Below are positions 1 to 12,173 of a stretch of DNA of 64,000 nt, in pieces. The stretch is from Prochilodus magdalenae (lineage: Eukaryota; Chordata; Actinopteri; Characiformes; Prochilodontidae), in assembly GCA_024036415.1 (NCBI GenBank), contig JAMWET010002903.1, positions 558,001 through 622,000 of the forward strand. The letters are read 5' to 3'. Within the stretch, counting starts at the first letter, position 1. Every line of letters begins with the position of its first letter. The translations under genes and the position numbers were made by a program. Under the pieces are notes generated by a model. It saw only the letters and a list, made by a program, of their open reading frames with translations, was not told where the DNA came from and searched no databases.

Positions 1-308
1 GGGATGCCTTAGTGTAGCAAACTTGTTCATCTGGTGAGTCCTTCAGAGCCTTGCAACTGTATCAATGCTTGAGCCAACGTTTGAGTAGCCAGGCAACATT
101 GGGGTATTTCATGACAAGGTAGTGATATCTGCAATGAAATCAGCTAGTTTGGAGAAGATATACAACAGTACAACATTTAAAAAGCAAGTGCCTCAATCTA
201 AGGGTCTAGCCACAAGGTCATTTGTGATATGTTATCAGCTAGACATGACAATATACAAAATGATAATACAGTGCAACTGTTTTTTTCAAGCCGGTGTGTT
301 TATAGTAA
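1..308. other. No recognised feature at the left edge
   Basis: AT-rich non-coding sequence. I see no exon with splice sites and a recognisable protein, and no structured repeat. It probably belongs to the downstream part of the rcan locus on the minus strand or to intergenic DNA. Confidence 0.4.
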
Positions 309-1504
309 TTAGGGTTGCACAGTATACTGATTCTAGTATACTGCCACTGAAAACTGTAAGATACCATGTTTTATTAAAACCAATACTCAAAGAATGACAA
401 GTATTAAACTTATTGCAGCAATGTGCCACAGGGTGGCAGTGGTTATATGGCCAGTGTATTTGCAGACAAGCTAATATCTTGCACCCTCCTCAAGATGAAT
501 TTCATTTGATGGGGGACTGAAACTGATGCATCACAGTCACAACAAGCCCCGTCTGCAAAATATGTTTAAAACCTGGGCTGACGGAAGGAGCCAACAAGAC
601 CAACCTGGAGAAGCATCTAGTCCACAGATATGCTGATTTGTACAAAGATTTTAAAGAACGACAGCTCTGCAAATGTGATAGATAACATTATAATGTCATA
701 ATACTGTATAAGTCAAACAAGTGTCATTAATTTAATGGAATTATTTAATATTAATTAATTATTATTTAATATGAAGTTTTCTACATGAGAGTTTAATGAG
801 ACCAGTAAGGGCAATGATAACTGTTTCAACTGGTATCATCCTTTTAGCTAACTCTTCCTTTTAGCAAACACAGTGTTCACACAGTTAAAGCTAATTTGCA
901 AGATGCTAAATCAGACATTTACAAGTATGCAGATCAACAATACCAGTTATAAATGATCAACATAATCCCAGCAGTACTGGTAATGGTAATTATAGCATGT
1001 ACTGTTTCAAGAATTATCAATAGCCAACAGCTTAGTCAATTGTCAATTTCTTATACTAGAGAATGTGCTCAACAGACATGGAAAAATATTATGTCTAATT
1101 AAATGCTGCTTAATCGGTGATCTCTGATTGTAAATATTATTAACCACTGAAAAAATAAAGGACATAGGGGACATTAGATCACTGCACACAATGTAAAAAT
1201 GTATACACTATAACCTTGATCAAATTATTTTGTATAAATTCTATTCTGAATGTTATAAACGTACCTGTTAATCATCAAAAAACACACATTATTTTCTATT
1301 AAAAAAAAAAAAAAAACACCTAACGGCACATAAACAGAGATGTTATTAAGCACAAAGACTATCTACATAAATTACATTTACTGTAAGCCTGGACATGTAT
1401 TGCTTTAAGATTTTGGTTAGTTTGGTAAGTTTTATGATCTGCCATCTATTATTCCATTACTTTTCCATTTTTGCTGTGATATCATTTCAATATCAGTATC
1501 GAGA
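309..1504 (+). mobile_element. Decayed hAT-type DNA transposon remnant
   Basis: The left part begins near a GTTGCACAGTATACTG motif followed by GTATACTGCC, resembling the ends of fish hAT elements. The right part ends with a TGATATCATTTCAATATC-type stretch, also common in hAT tails. Between them lies a short open segment with a BED-type zinc finger (551-685). No hAT catalytic domain is recognisable and most of the interior is AT-rich non-coding DNA. The outer limits are estimates. A Tc1-like element abuts or interrupts it at 1505. Confidence 0.45.
551..685 (+). pseudogene. BED-type zinc finger fragment of a hAT transposase
   Basis: Reading from 551 in frame gives about 44 residues to a TAA at 683-685. 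It starts V-C-K-I-C, then has K-T-N-L-E-K-H-L and, after V, a second histidine followed by R-Y-A-D-L-Y. The C-x2-C ... H-x3-H spacing with the N-L-x-x-H-L core is the signature of BED fingers, which bind DNA in hAT transposases and in domesticated ZBED proteins. There is no start codon in good context and no catalytic domain follows, so it is read as a transposase relic. A terminal exon of a ZBED-like gene is less likely because no matching upstream exon is seen. Confidence 0.6.
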
Positions 1505-2313
1505 TACACTGCCTGGCCCAAAAAGAAGATCACCACCTGGATTTAACTTAGCAAATAGGTAAGAGCCTCCCATTGGATAATTACTGCATGGGTGATTATG
1601 TTTCAGCTGGCAAGTTATTTAACCCTAACTGATGCAGTGAGTAGCCTCTCTTTGTAGCCTTAAGACAACCACTTGTCAGTAAGGCTAACCGACAAATCCG
1701 GCTTCAATTTGCTAGAGAGCATAAAGATTGGACTATGGATCAATGGAAGAAGGTTATGTGGTCTAAGGATTCCAGATTTACCCTGTTCCAGAGTGATGCC
1801 ATCATGACTAGCGCGTACCGTACAATCCTGTATGCTCTGGGGTTGCTGCAGTTGGTCAGGTCTAGGTTCAGCAACGTTATGTGCCCAAAGAAAGAGGTCA
1901 GCTGACTTCCTGAATATACAGAATGACCTGGTTATTCCATCAATGGAATTTTTCTTCCCTGATGGCACGGCATATTTCAAGATGACAATGCCAGGATTCA
2001 TCAGGCGCGAATTGTGATAGAGTGGTTTAAGGAGCATGATACATCATTTTCACACATGGATTGGCCATCACAGTCTAGACCTGAACCCCATTGAGATCCT
2101 TTGGGATGTGCTGGAGAAGACTTTGCACAGTGGTTCCAATTTCCCATCATCAGTACAAGATTTTGGGGAAAAATGTATGCAACTCTGGACAGAAATAAAT
2201 GTTGTGACATTGCAGAAGCTTGTGGAAACGATCCCGCAGCAAAAGCGTACTGTGATCAAATCTAAATGGCGCAACAAAATATTAGAGTGTGAAATTCTTG
2301 GCCAGGCAGTGTA
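1505..2313 (+). mobile_element. Internally deleted Tc1-like transposon with both termini
   Basis: The left end TACACTGCCTGGCC (1505-1518) is matched by its reverse complement GGCCAGGCAGTGTA (2300-2313), with TA at both outer edges, as expected for Tc1/mariner insertion. Inside, on the plus strand, are broken transposase pieces: a VMW-S-K-D-SRFTLFQSD stretch near 1755-1800, where the catalytic aspartate of the usual WSDES motif is replaced, and [14 protein letters not shown] near 2080-2130, which carries the third acidic-motif region. At about 0.8 kb it is roughly half the usual 1.6 kb. It is frameshifted and cannot be active. Confidence 0.8.
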
Positions 2314-2700
2314 TTCAATCAAGTATTGTATCAAATTGAGACAACATTAAAAGTAATATCATAGACATGAACCAACAGATGACTGAAATGTTCTTAATAC
2401 GATTGGCCAACATGGGTCTCAAGTCAAAAGCTGTAATATGTAACTGTAATATGCAGCTGACTGCAATACAAAAAAAATACTTTGAAAGCAGACTGGGAGA
2501 AAAAACGACTGTGACATTTAGTTCTATTGATGACTGGCTATTGTTCTGCTTATACAGTAATGAGGATCATTAATCATAGCAAGCGTTCTGCAGCTTTATG
2601 TAGAAGTTACAGAGGCGGGAGGCTACAATGGCACCAATCTCTGCAGTATTGTTAAAGAGAGCTCTTGCTGTGAGTAATGTGAGTGTGTATGGGAATGTGA

Positions 2701-2703
<3 letters not shown>

Positions 2704-2747
<44 letters not shown>
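2704..2747. repeat. (TG)n microsatellite
   Basis: About 22 uninterrupted TG units. A long dinucleotide array, likely polymorphic in length. Confidence 0.95.
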
Positions 2748-2748
<1 letters not shown>

Positions 2749-3337
2749 CTATTTCCAGCCTCTCAGCACAGTGAAACTGCTCTTCTCCGTACACTGACTC
2801 TTAAGTGCATACTTGTTAGTAAGCTCATATTAATATTTCAACCCGCTGTTACAACTCAAGAAATATATACAGAATCATTCCAGTCGGAGCAGCAGCCTCA
2901 GAGGATTAGCCTCTGAAACGCTTCAGGAATGTTGTCAGATGGTTTACATTCTTTGCCACATTGAAACATATATATTAAACTATACATATGTCTCATTCAG
3001 GCATTAAAGCCTTAGGCAAACGCATTGTGTTGATGGCTCATATCAACAACTGTCGCTCTCCAGCCTTTAGTCTTTTGGATGGCAAGCATGATAACACCAC
3101 TATATTCTATTTTAATAAGGGACTTTAAATATCAATTGTGCAGTTGATCCAGGAAGCAGCTGCAGGCTAATAGACGTTCTCTACTCCTTGATTAGTATAA
3201 ATCAGAGCCTGGCTGGCTTTTCTTTTTTTGTCGATGACGGCAATGCAATTCTTTTCTAGAAGCTGTAGATAATCCAAATACCCAAATGTATGCTATCGAT
3301 ACTAAGACAATAGTTTATAACCTGCTTATATACAGTA

Positions 3338-3391
3338 TATATATATATATATATGCATACACACACATACACACACACACACACACACACA
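3338..3391. repeat. Compound (AT)n-(CA)n microsatellite
   Basis: A run of alternating AT (about 3338-3353) is followed, after a short spacer, by CA repeats (about 3359-3391, one interruption). Confidence 0.9.
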
Positions 3392-6300
3392 ATTATCACA
3401 AAGAAGCAAAACAGACACAATCAGAACAATGAACTGATCCTCTTATGTAATAAACCAGGTTGTAATACTATTTAGTTTTTTGGGTTTTTTTTTGCTAACA
3501 ATTTTGAATTTAGTTGGCTCAGGATTTTGGTAATGATGTAAGCACTGTAGTAGGCTTCCTATTTACCAGCTTGTTTTTGTGACGTTAAATCGTGCTGCAG
3601 TCACATTCTGGCGCATCTTGCTACAACCTGTAAGAATGATTGACAGGCTCATGGGGTGAGGTATGGTAGGCTGGGTTGGATGTGTTTCAGGCCAGGCAGC
3701 GAGACAAACTTGAGCTGTACAATCTATAGTGTTTAGAAGCTTGTGAATAGGAATGCAGCTTTTAAGGTGAACATTTGATGGAGTTTAAAGATAAAGATTT
3801 TTGCCATTTTGTTGACTTCCGCCTCAGACTAAATTAAAGTGGAATTGTTGCCTTATTTTTTGTTTTTTCGAATGGCTAGACCATGAGCTAACTGGACCAT
3901 TTTACTGCCCTGTGGATACAGTTTTCTGATGTAATTCTAAGCATAATCACAGATGAAGTTAAGTATCCATGACATGGATGAATCATGCATGAAATTAACT
4001 GCAAACATTTACACTACATTTTCATAAACCTTTAGTACAGGAACAGCTAGTACGTGTACATGACCCAAAACATCACAATCTACTAATACACTTGAATCTG
4101 AAACCACGGATGTTCCTGTACATTACGGAAAGACTGTCAGGTGCAAGTGTGCAAGGGTATATAAACTGCACCCACAATAGAAATCTGCAAAGGTGCAACA
4201 GTAAAATCCTCAATATAACTGGTAAACATTAAAACTATATGTTATTCAGCAGTACATTAAACAAGACTCCGTAGAGTGCAAAACCCTTGTTTACTTCTCT
4301 GCATAGCTTTGTATTACACCGTTCAAGGATTAGGCATATAATGCCAAGCTATCTCCTACGCCAGATGTCATAGCAAGCTGGAACGCACATGTGTGCAGGT
4401 GGGATGCTGCTGCTACAGACAGTTTTCAAACCAGCCTCATAAAGGACACAGGCCTTATATAACACAGCAGAAGAGGCAAAGGGTGAGTACAGTGATGACA
4501 TAAGCATGTGCAGTACGTGGGAGGCATTCAGCCCCCTGGCAAAAACACTTTGCACCGCTGGAAACAGGTACAGGGCAACAGAGATGTCACATGCTCACAT
4601 CATTTACAGCACAGCAGGAGCGGAGCAGACAAAAACTCAACCTCTAATACACACACGATGCATTTTCAGCCAATCCAGATGCTCTGTAAGCATTATGTGA
4701 ACAAGTTAAGAACCTGAAGAGCTTCATCACAGCACAAATTATGAATGACCAGTAAGGTGAAGCTAAAAAGTGTCCCTCAAAAGTTTAAAAAGCATCATTT
4801 ATAAGGAGGTTGATTTACTTACACCCTAAGCATCGAAACGCATGGAAACACAAATCATTTTAGGCCCTAGGCTGAACCTTATTTTAGCCAGACCCCTGCA
4901 TTTTAGACCAGGAAGTAAAACTGTCCGTCTCTCAAGGCCTCTTTATGAGCAGTTGGATCCCACTGTTTCGAGGTAAATGTGGTCAGCCTTAAGAATGATA
5001 ATTTCTCTCTACAATTAAGGAATTTATGTTTCTGCAATTACTTGTGTTTTAAAAAACTGATTTTAAGTGCATACTGTTCAAAATTGTGTTTGCTAGTCAT
5101 ATACAGGTTATGCTTGAAGTCAGCAAAAATTGTTACTACTAAGACGGTCACAGAAATGTCAGTGTTTATGTGCTATGATTGTTGTAGTAGGGTCAAAATT
5201 GAATGTTCAATAATTTGTTTAAATAAAACAACACTATTCAGGTTTATTTAAAGCAATTGGATCATAGTATAAAGTCTGTATTGCCTTTTCAAGTCTGACT
5301 TCCTACCAGTTCAGTAAAATGATCCATATAATCATAGATATGATTATAGATATGAAGTATTCTTTATAATCATATAATTATTATTTATTATCAAATAATA
5401 ATTATTTTATAGCAGAGTGAGCCATGATCCTATTACAACAAGAACGCAAAAACTTTCGCTGACCCTCAGCTAGTGCATTTAATGATGACAAAGTCTGCAA
5501 AATACCAGTGACACCATTACATATCAATGCTGAACAAGTTAATAAAGGAGTGACAGAAGAATGTTAATGCTTCTCTAGAGGGACAAGGCCAACATTTTTC
5601 TCCCTCCTCACACCCCATAAATGTCACTCAGTAAGGTAATCATCAGATTTATCTCCTAACAGAGTGTCATGTTACTGAGATACAGTTTCAACTTTTCTCT
5701 CTGAACTTTAGCCAACCTAGTGACTGGTCAAACACACTCGCTCACAATGCAAGCATGCACACACAGAGCTACAGTATAGCATGTTGGCCTAAGGGAAGGC
5801 AGCCTTGCAGAACCAAAGGGTCATACTTGTAACCCCCACTTAAAACTGATATGCCCATATAAAGCAGAGCAGAACGATAGATTATATAACACCCCACTGA
5901 ACCCAAAACTCTTCTAAACTTTAGATTCCTCTCTTTGTTGTCAGGAATGTCCACTGAGGTGTAATTTTCAACCCTGTCCTTTTTAAAGAACCTCCCTCAC
6001 ATTCCATTAATAGCCAACCTCTAGTGCCATTAATAGCAAACTTTCCATGGGTGATGCATTTTTAAAAGCTTCTCTGGTTCAGCAGAGAATGTAATAGTAT
6101 GAGAGGCATGGCGCAGGGAGCGGATCTATGACCAGAGCCTCAAAGGGATGGGGAAAAGTAGGTTCTTCCACGGCCTACAGTAAAGTGGGAGAGTGTTGGC
6201 ATATGGGGTGTAATAAAGCACAAAATTTTACAACACCTCACATACAATACGTTCATACCATCAATGAGATATGAATGCTTCACCGAGCCGATGAGCTGTT

Positions 6301-9300
6301 CGGCTCGCCAACAAATTATAGTAATGATTTGGCCACAGCCCACACATCAGTTGTGAAGGCTAGTAGCTTTGGATGCACACTAAGTTCTGTGCAAAAAAAG
6401 TCAGATCAGTGTTTAAATCAGTGTTTACCAGCTAAGCTTTTATCTACAACAACATTCTGTAATTCTGTGAAGCAATACATTTAGTTGATGAGTCTATAAA
6501 ATAAACTATATCAATACCTATTTTTTGAGCTTACCTGCTGTTGGAAATAAAGTTTATTGTGTATTGATGTAAGTCCACCCTCCCTGTTTTATCCAGGAAG
6601 CAACATTCTTTTTTTTTTCTTTAAAAAGGTCCTTATCCTACATTTTCTTTTTTATTGTACTTTTTCGTCAGGAAATTAACTTTTGAAATACAACATTTGA
6701 ATGGTTTTATGTACCAAACATGGCAACAATTCAATGCCACTGTGACTTTAAGGGTGATACATGCAAATTGAGCTGAAACATTCCTTAGAACTGCCGTAGG
6801 TCGAGCAGGTGGATATATGAAAATGAGCTGTTTTCTGTGATGTCACAGAAATACTGAATAACAAACAGGCTGTTTTTGCAGCGCGGTTTACATATGTGGA
6901 CTGAAGAGTAAGGGTATATGTTAAAACTGTAACCGTGTTTACATCATGGTTACTTCAGACTAATATAATGGTTCTAAAACTCAGTGCCTTTCAGTATTCC
7001 CTACTGAACCTCACCCCCAAACGGGCTACATGCTGGCGATCGCTAAGACGTGTTAAATGAGAATAACAGTGGACACTAACAAGTGTTATTTTTCTTAGTA
7101 AGCGTTACAGTACAGGTTGATCAACTGCACAGTTTACAACAGTATGTTCAGCTTGGGACAACCAGAAGTGACCACATGCTTGTCCTCCAAGAATATACTG
7201 TATTTACAGTGATCAGAATTTCTCTGCATTCTAGACTGTTACATTCGTAGTTTGGGGGATTTGAAGACCTCTCTGGTGAAAATGTGTAACTGCATGGAAG
7301 ATATGGAGGAACAGCCTGCAACACTGGTTGTACAAGTTGAAGATGCTAGTCAGTATGTAAGTCAATTTTGCACTATAATCAAACCTTCATCAATGTATTG
7401 TTTATTTTGCATTTCAGAGTTTTTTTTTACAGGTGACCTGCAGCAGCCCCATAATGTAGCATGCTTTTTATCTCCTGAGTTATTATTAAAAGCAAAAATA
7501 ACAAAAGCCAAACCTTACACTGCAGCTAGAAAATCATTGACCCCTCTTTAACAATGGCAATAAGTAATGTTTATAACAACAAATGTTTTATTATGTAGAC
7601 TCAAAAAAATCAATTACTTCTTAATACTTCATAGGTGTGAATAAACTTATTACAACACTAGTCCACAGCTATGGGTGATGGCATGTTTACATCATGTGAC
7701 AAGATCACTGTAAAGAAAAATACGTGCATGATCGTTAAAAAAAGCTATACTATGACGTTTCCTACGAATGAAAAATGATCATTGAGGATCATCACAGATC
7801 ATGCCATTATACTGCAATCCATTTCAAAATTAAGATGCAAGTCCTAAATGTATTATTCAAATACACAGATTATAGATCAGTTCAGTGTGATTAAGTTCCG
7901 TAGTCAATCAGCTTGGATTCATGGTCAGACTGACCAACACATTTTCTCAGTTAAATTCAATCAATTTTAGTATATATTCACAAAACTCCATCAACGGTGC
8001 AAGGAAATAATGCATGATCAATCTGTAACGTGCAAACGGGTTAGTCTTTCTTTATCTGTCCATCCAGTGAAAGCTCTGAATCATGATTACAGCTGTTTTG
8101 GTTATTGGTCATCAAAATTGCACTACTTTTTTTCAGGGTGTGGGTGTGCTTAGTCAGTGCTACTCCTTTTTACGTTATCACCAAACCACAAGACTACTTC
8201 ACACATGCAGTCCAGACATGGTTCCTGTCTGAACTGCTAAACTGCTTTTAGTAATCCAATTATTACAGTTCATACCTTTAACTCTTGTCACTTTTTATCT
8301 CTTATTCTTATAAGTTATGTCAGTAGTTCAGTATAGTTTTACAGTTCAGTTTGGACATTCTGCAAGATGGCAGAAACTGGCTTAGTGATTAGCCACCTCC
8401 AAGCTACCGTAGCTTGTTGAAGTGTTAGCTGAAGTTGGCTTGTCTTTCAACAGAGCTGTTAACTATAATTGCCATTTACAGGTAGAGGAATTAAGGATAG
8501 AACTTGATCAAGACTATATCATCTTTTCACTGACATTAACTCATGTGACCAACAAAATATTGCAGATACTGGTGTCGTTGTTTTCAAATACTGAAGGGAG
8601 ATATTACAACAAAAAGAGCTGTCAATAATACTATTTCGATCTCTCCTGCTCATTAACAATCTCATATCTTCACATTGTCTTTGCCTTCTGTAAACCCAAA
8701 CTAACAAGCAAACAAGTAAAGACTGAATGGTCTTCAGCTTCAGCAGTTGCTGGAATATGCTATTTTGCAACAACCCTCATCAAGGTCTTGAATAGCTTAT
8801 AACTTGCAAGGTCTGATATGACTAAATAAAAACCTGAGGGTTACTCATCACCTTAGAGGCGAAGCAGCAATAGAGTCCAGCTATCACAGTATACGGTTAA
8901 GGAGAATAAACTACAAATGATTTAAACCGGTAATGGATTTGTATTTGGGAGGAGGAGCCTAAATAACAATAATGTAGGCAGGGTGCTAAAGCTTGAGCAC
9001 TGAATTGAATGTGGTGACACAGGAAACATATGACACAGTACCAGAGTTAGAGATCAGAGGTGGGGACAGCTGAAGACTACATAACTGTGTGACCAGAAAA
9101 GGATTTTCCAAAGTCTGCCAAATAATGTTTATTTTTAGAGCACCTGTAACTCTGTTTGTTTAGAAGCAGGAGTAATGCATTGACTGGGCTTTTCAAAGTG
9201 ATAATGCCATCAGGGGCTACTAAATTGATTTGGAGGCTCAGATGCAGATGCGTCACGTCCTCCAGCGGTGCCAAGTGCAGTCAAATGTTTCTGAAATCAG

Positions 9301-11682
9301 AGGTGAAGGAAGATGGCACAGTAGTTGTGCTTCTTTGGACAAAGCTGACCTCGAAGATCAATCAGCAAAGTCGGGATTCAATAGGGGATACGGAGAACTG
9401 AAAATAGCAGTCTATTTTGTCTAGCTGTCACTTCTCGTTAGGCCCGGCAAAACTCAAGCATTTGGTTGTTCACTGGATGTTAGGCAAATCCAATCACATA
9501 TCTTGAGTGCTTTATTGCTTAACAGACATGGACGGTCACAGCTGCTTTGATTGCTTGGCATTGATAGGATTTGGGAGATACAGTGGACCGGGACAATGTG
9601 AGGTAAAATGCAAATATGGGATAAAGGAGGATAAAACGCTGTTGCGAACAAGAGCATTTCTAGGTGAGTAGGGGTTCTGTTATTTTGTTTTATTTACATA
9701 CAGTAGAAGTCTTCAAGCTCAGTGTACTAGATAATTATATGGTAGGTGTCTTGCACATTCTGTGGAGAACAGATAATATGTCTTTTTGACACAGCTGTAC
9801 TGTCAAGCTGTTGACGAACCTTCCAGAGCCTCCATCTGTGACTTAGTGGACTGACCAAATGATCACCTTTCATCCACGCCCTCCGTCAGAAGAAATGGCC
9901 TCTGTGTGTGTGGTTGTCAGGATGCATCAGTGTAAGCACATTGTGTGGTTTTTGATGTGTGTCCATGTCACTGTGTGTATAGACCCCCCTGCTGGTCAGC
10001 AGACCAGACACTCAGGGCCATGGCATATTCAGTTTCCTACACAAATCACTGAGCAAACCAACAGCGACATAGTAAAGGTAACCTTTAAGTGATGTTAAAG
10101 ATATGTTCAGTGCCAGAGTCAAAGACATGTAACAGATTTAAGGAAACTTCACAAGCCTTTTAAATACCATTAATGTTATTTAGCAAACACTCTTAATACG
10201 GAGCAAACTGTAATAGTGGTTTATTGGTCTCTTTGGAAAAACATATCATTAAAATCTAATCTGTAAAAGCTTACAACTGTGGAGAATAATTGTGGTCAGT
10301 CAAAATAAATGGTGATTGGATGCAATAATTGTGACAGGTCTAACAGACATCAGTGCAATTGCTTATATACCAAGAGAAAGGATACAGATTGCAAGACCCT
10401 ATAACTCTTGGTGATCATGTATTGATTTAACATGATTGCTTGAAAAGTCAAGTGTAAACAACCCCAGGACACACGGATCACTCAAAGCACACGAGATGGA
10501 TCTCGATCACATTTAACTGAAGTGTAAACTAAATGTGTTTTAATTATCTCTATACAATTTTGTGAGTGGAAATGTATAAACACTGACACAAAACATGGAG
10601 GCTGCATTGGAGCTCTCCAAACCCAGAGTCGTTCTGCACTCGGGGTCAATAAAAAGTGTCCAGGCTGAGCTTATCAACTCGCATCGTAACGGGAATAAGT
10701 TAACAAACGTAAAACAGAAACCAAGTATGTAAAAATACTTTTTATGCAGGAAACTGTCACACCTGGGATGTCTTCTAGTTAAAAAGGTGATCCAGGTGTG
10801 ATCCGGACGCCAAACACATTAATGCAAGGTTTAAACAGGCTGTGTTTTAAAGCAAGAGATTTTACATAGCAGAGACTTTCATGCCACTTTCAAACATTTT
10901 GACACTTCCATATCAGAACCAGCAACCCATAAACGAAAGAAATCACATTCCAGCACAGATCCTAGGGCTAGAAACAGGTTAAATCACACGCTCACTCCTT
11001 TCTCACAGCACACCTCAGACTGATTTCATAAATAGCTTGCAAGTGGTTTGGATGACTGCACAGGAAGCAAATTTCACACCTGATGTAGCTTACATCGATA
11101 ATTGGCATGGAAAGGCCCAATTCTACACTCATGTAACACAGGGCTAGAGAACTGCTTTCTCACTGGAACATTCTAGCATCCCTGTCAATCAAAAATGTTT
11201 TGAATTCTGCAATGTGTCTATATTATGTTAATTCGGAATACATCCATAATTATCATTTTAGAAAGAAAATATTCCTTTCCTTAGCAGACTTCTGCACAAA
11301 TGAAATCCTTTAAATGCATTCGTTTTAAGCCATGGCTCACTGGGGTCACCTGATAAGCCAGTCAGTTAATGGGAGTGCTATATAATATATATATAGTTGT
11401 GGGGGAAAATGTATTTTCCACTGCGGTAATAAATCCTTAAGGAACCAAACCCAGACCAGTCTGCCTTAGAATTAAGAAACACTCTTTAATTCTGCAGAGC
11501 GTAACGCCAGCGTGAAGGTTTCAGAACTATGCAGGAAGCTTTCCAGAACACTTGACACTTTATACCATTTATACCATTTTATGGCCCTCACATGTACTCA
11601 CAATGACCATTCACTATTCACCAGAAGCAAATGGCCCTTTACCCCAACTGGTGTGGTGCAAAGGCCATAACAGTAACTTATA

Positions 11683-11704
11683 TATATATATATATATACA
11701 CACA
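11683..11704. repeat. Short (TA)n-(CA)n tract
   Basis: About eight TA units followed by a few CA units in the presumed rcan intron. Confidence 0.75.
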
Positions 11705-11961
11705 CAGAACACATAACAAATTAAAAAAATCACTATAATATATATACAGTAGACTCATCTAATGGTCTTTCTTGTTGATACATTGCTGACAAAGTTTTTA
11801 ACCAAGAGAATATAATCCATTAAGCATTAGTGGCATCAATGTCAATACAAACTTTGTAAGAGTCCACATGATAATTACAGACTAACCAATTTTTTTAAAT
11901 ACATTTCCCTGCATAAGCTATATCCTACAGGAGTACAGGTATAATAGTGATTCAACCTTAC

Positions 11962-12173
11962 CTTGCGCTCCTGCTCCTCAAACACAGACTGGTCCACATT
12001 GCAGGCAAACAGGGAAGTGGGGAGGTCATTGAAATCTGTGATCTGATGGAAACTGTCTCCCAGTGAGGTCTCTCCCACAGTGGGCTGCAGGACCACCAGC
12101 TCCTCTCCTCCAAGGAAGTAGACCCGCCGGAAAAATGGAGCACCGCTGGTAAATAAACGCTCTCCCTTCATGG
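11962..12173 (-). CDS. Regulator of calcineurin (RCAN/calcipressin), first coding exon
   Basis: Minus strand. The exon has an acceptor (TTCCCTCAG) just before a CCATG start and a donor (GCGCAAG|GTAAGG) at its end. It encodes 70 residues from the ATG at 12171 and ends in phase 0. The C-terminal half carries DLPTSLFAC followed by NVDQSVFEEQERK. This matches the segment of RCAN proteins, RCAN3 most closely, just before the conserved FEALF/RNA-recognition-like domain. RCANs bind calcineurin and modulate NFAT signalling in the cytoplasm. The catalytic-inhibitory region (FLISPP and PxIxIT-like motifs) is encoded by downstream exons that lie past the left edge. The N-terminal ~45 residues (GAPFFRRVYFLGGEEL...) are not familiar to me. 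The paralogue (RCAN3 or RCAN2) cannot be settled from one exon, so no symbol is given. Confidence 0.7.

Larger units (their letters stand above)
2314..11961. other. Long non-coding stretch, probably rcan intron
   Basis: About 9.6 kb without a recognisable exon. It contains simple repeats (entered separately), AT-rich palindromes near 5330-5410 and scattered short open frames with no family resemblance. I looked on the minus strand for the expected next RCAN exon, which encodes the conserved RNA-recognition-like region, and did not find it. This span is therefore best read as the large intron after the first coding exon. Confidence 0.5.
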
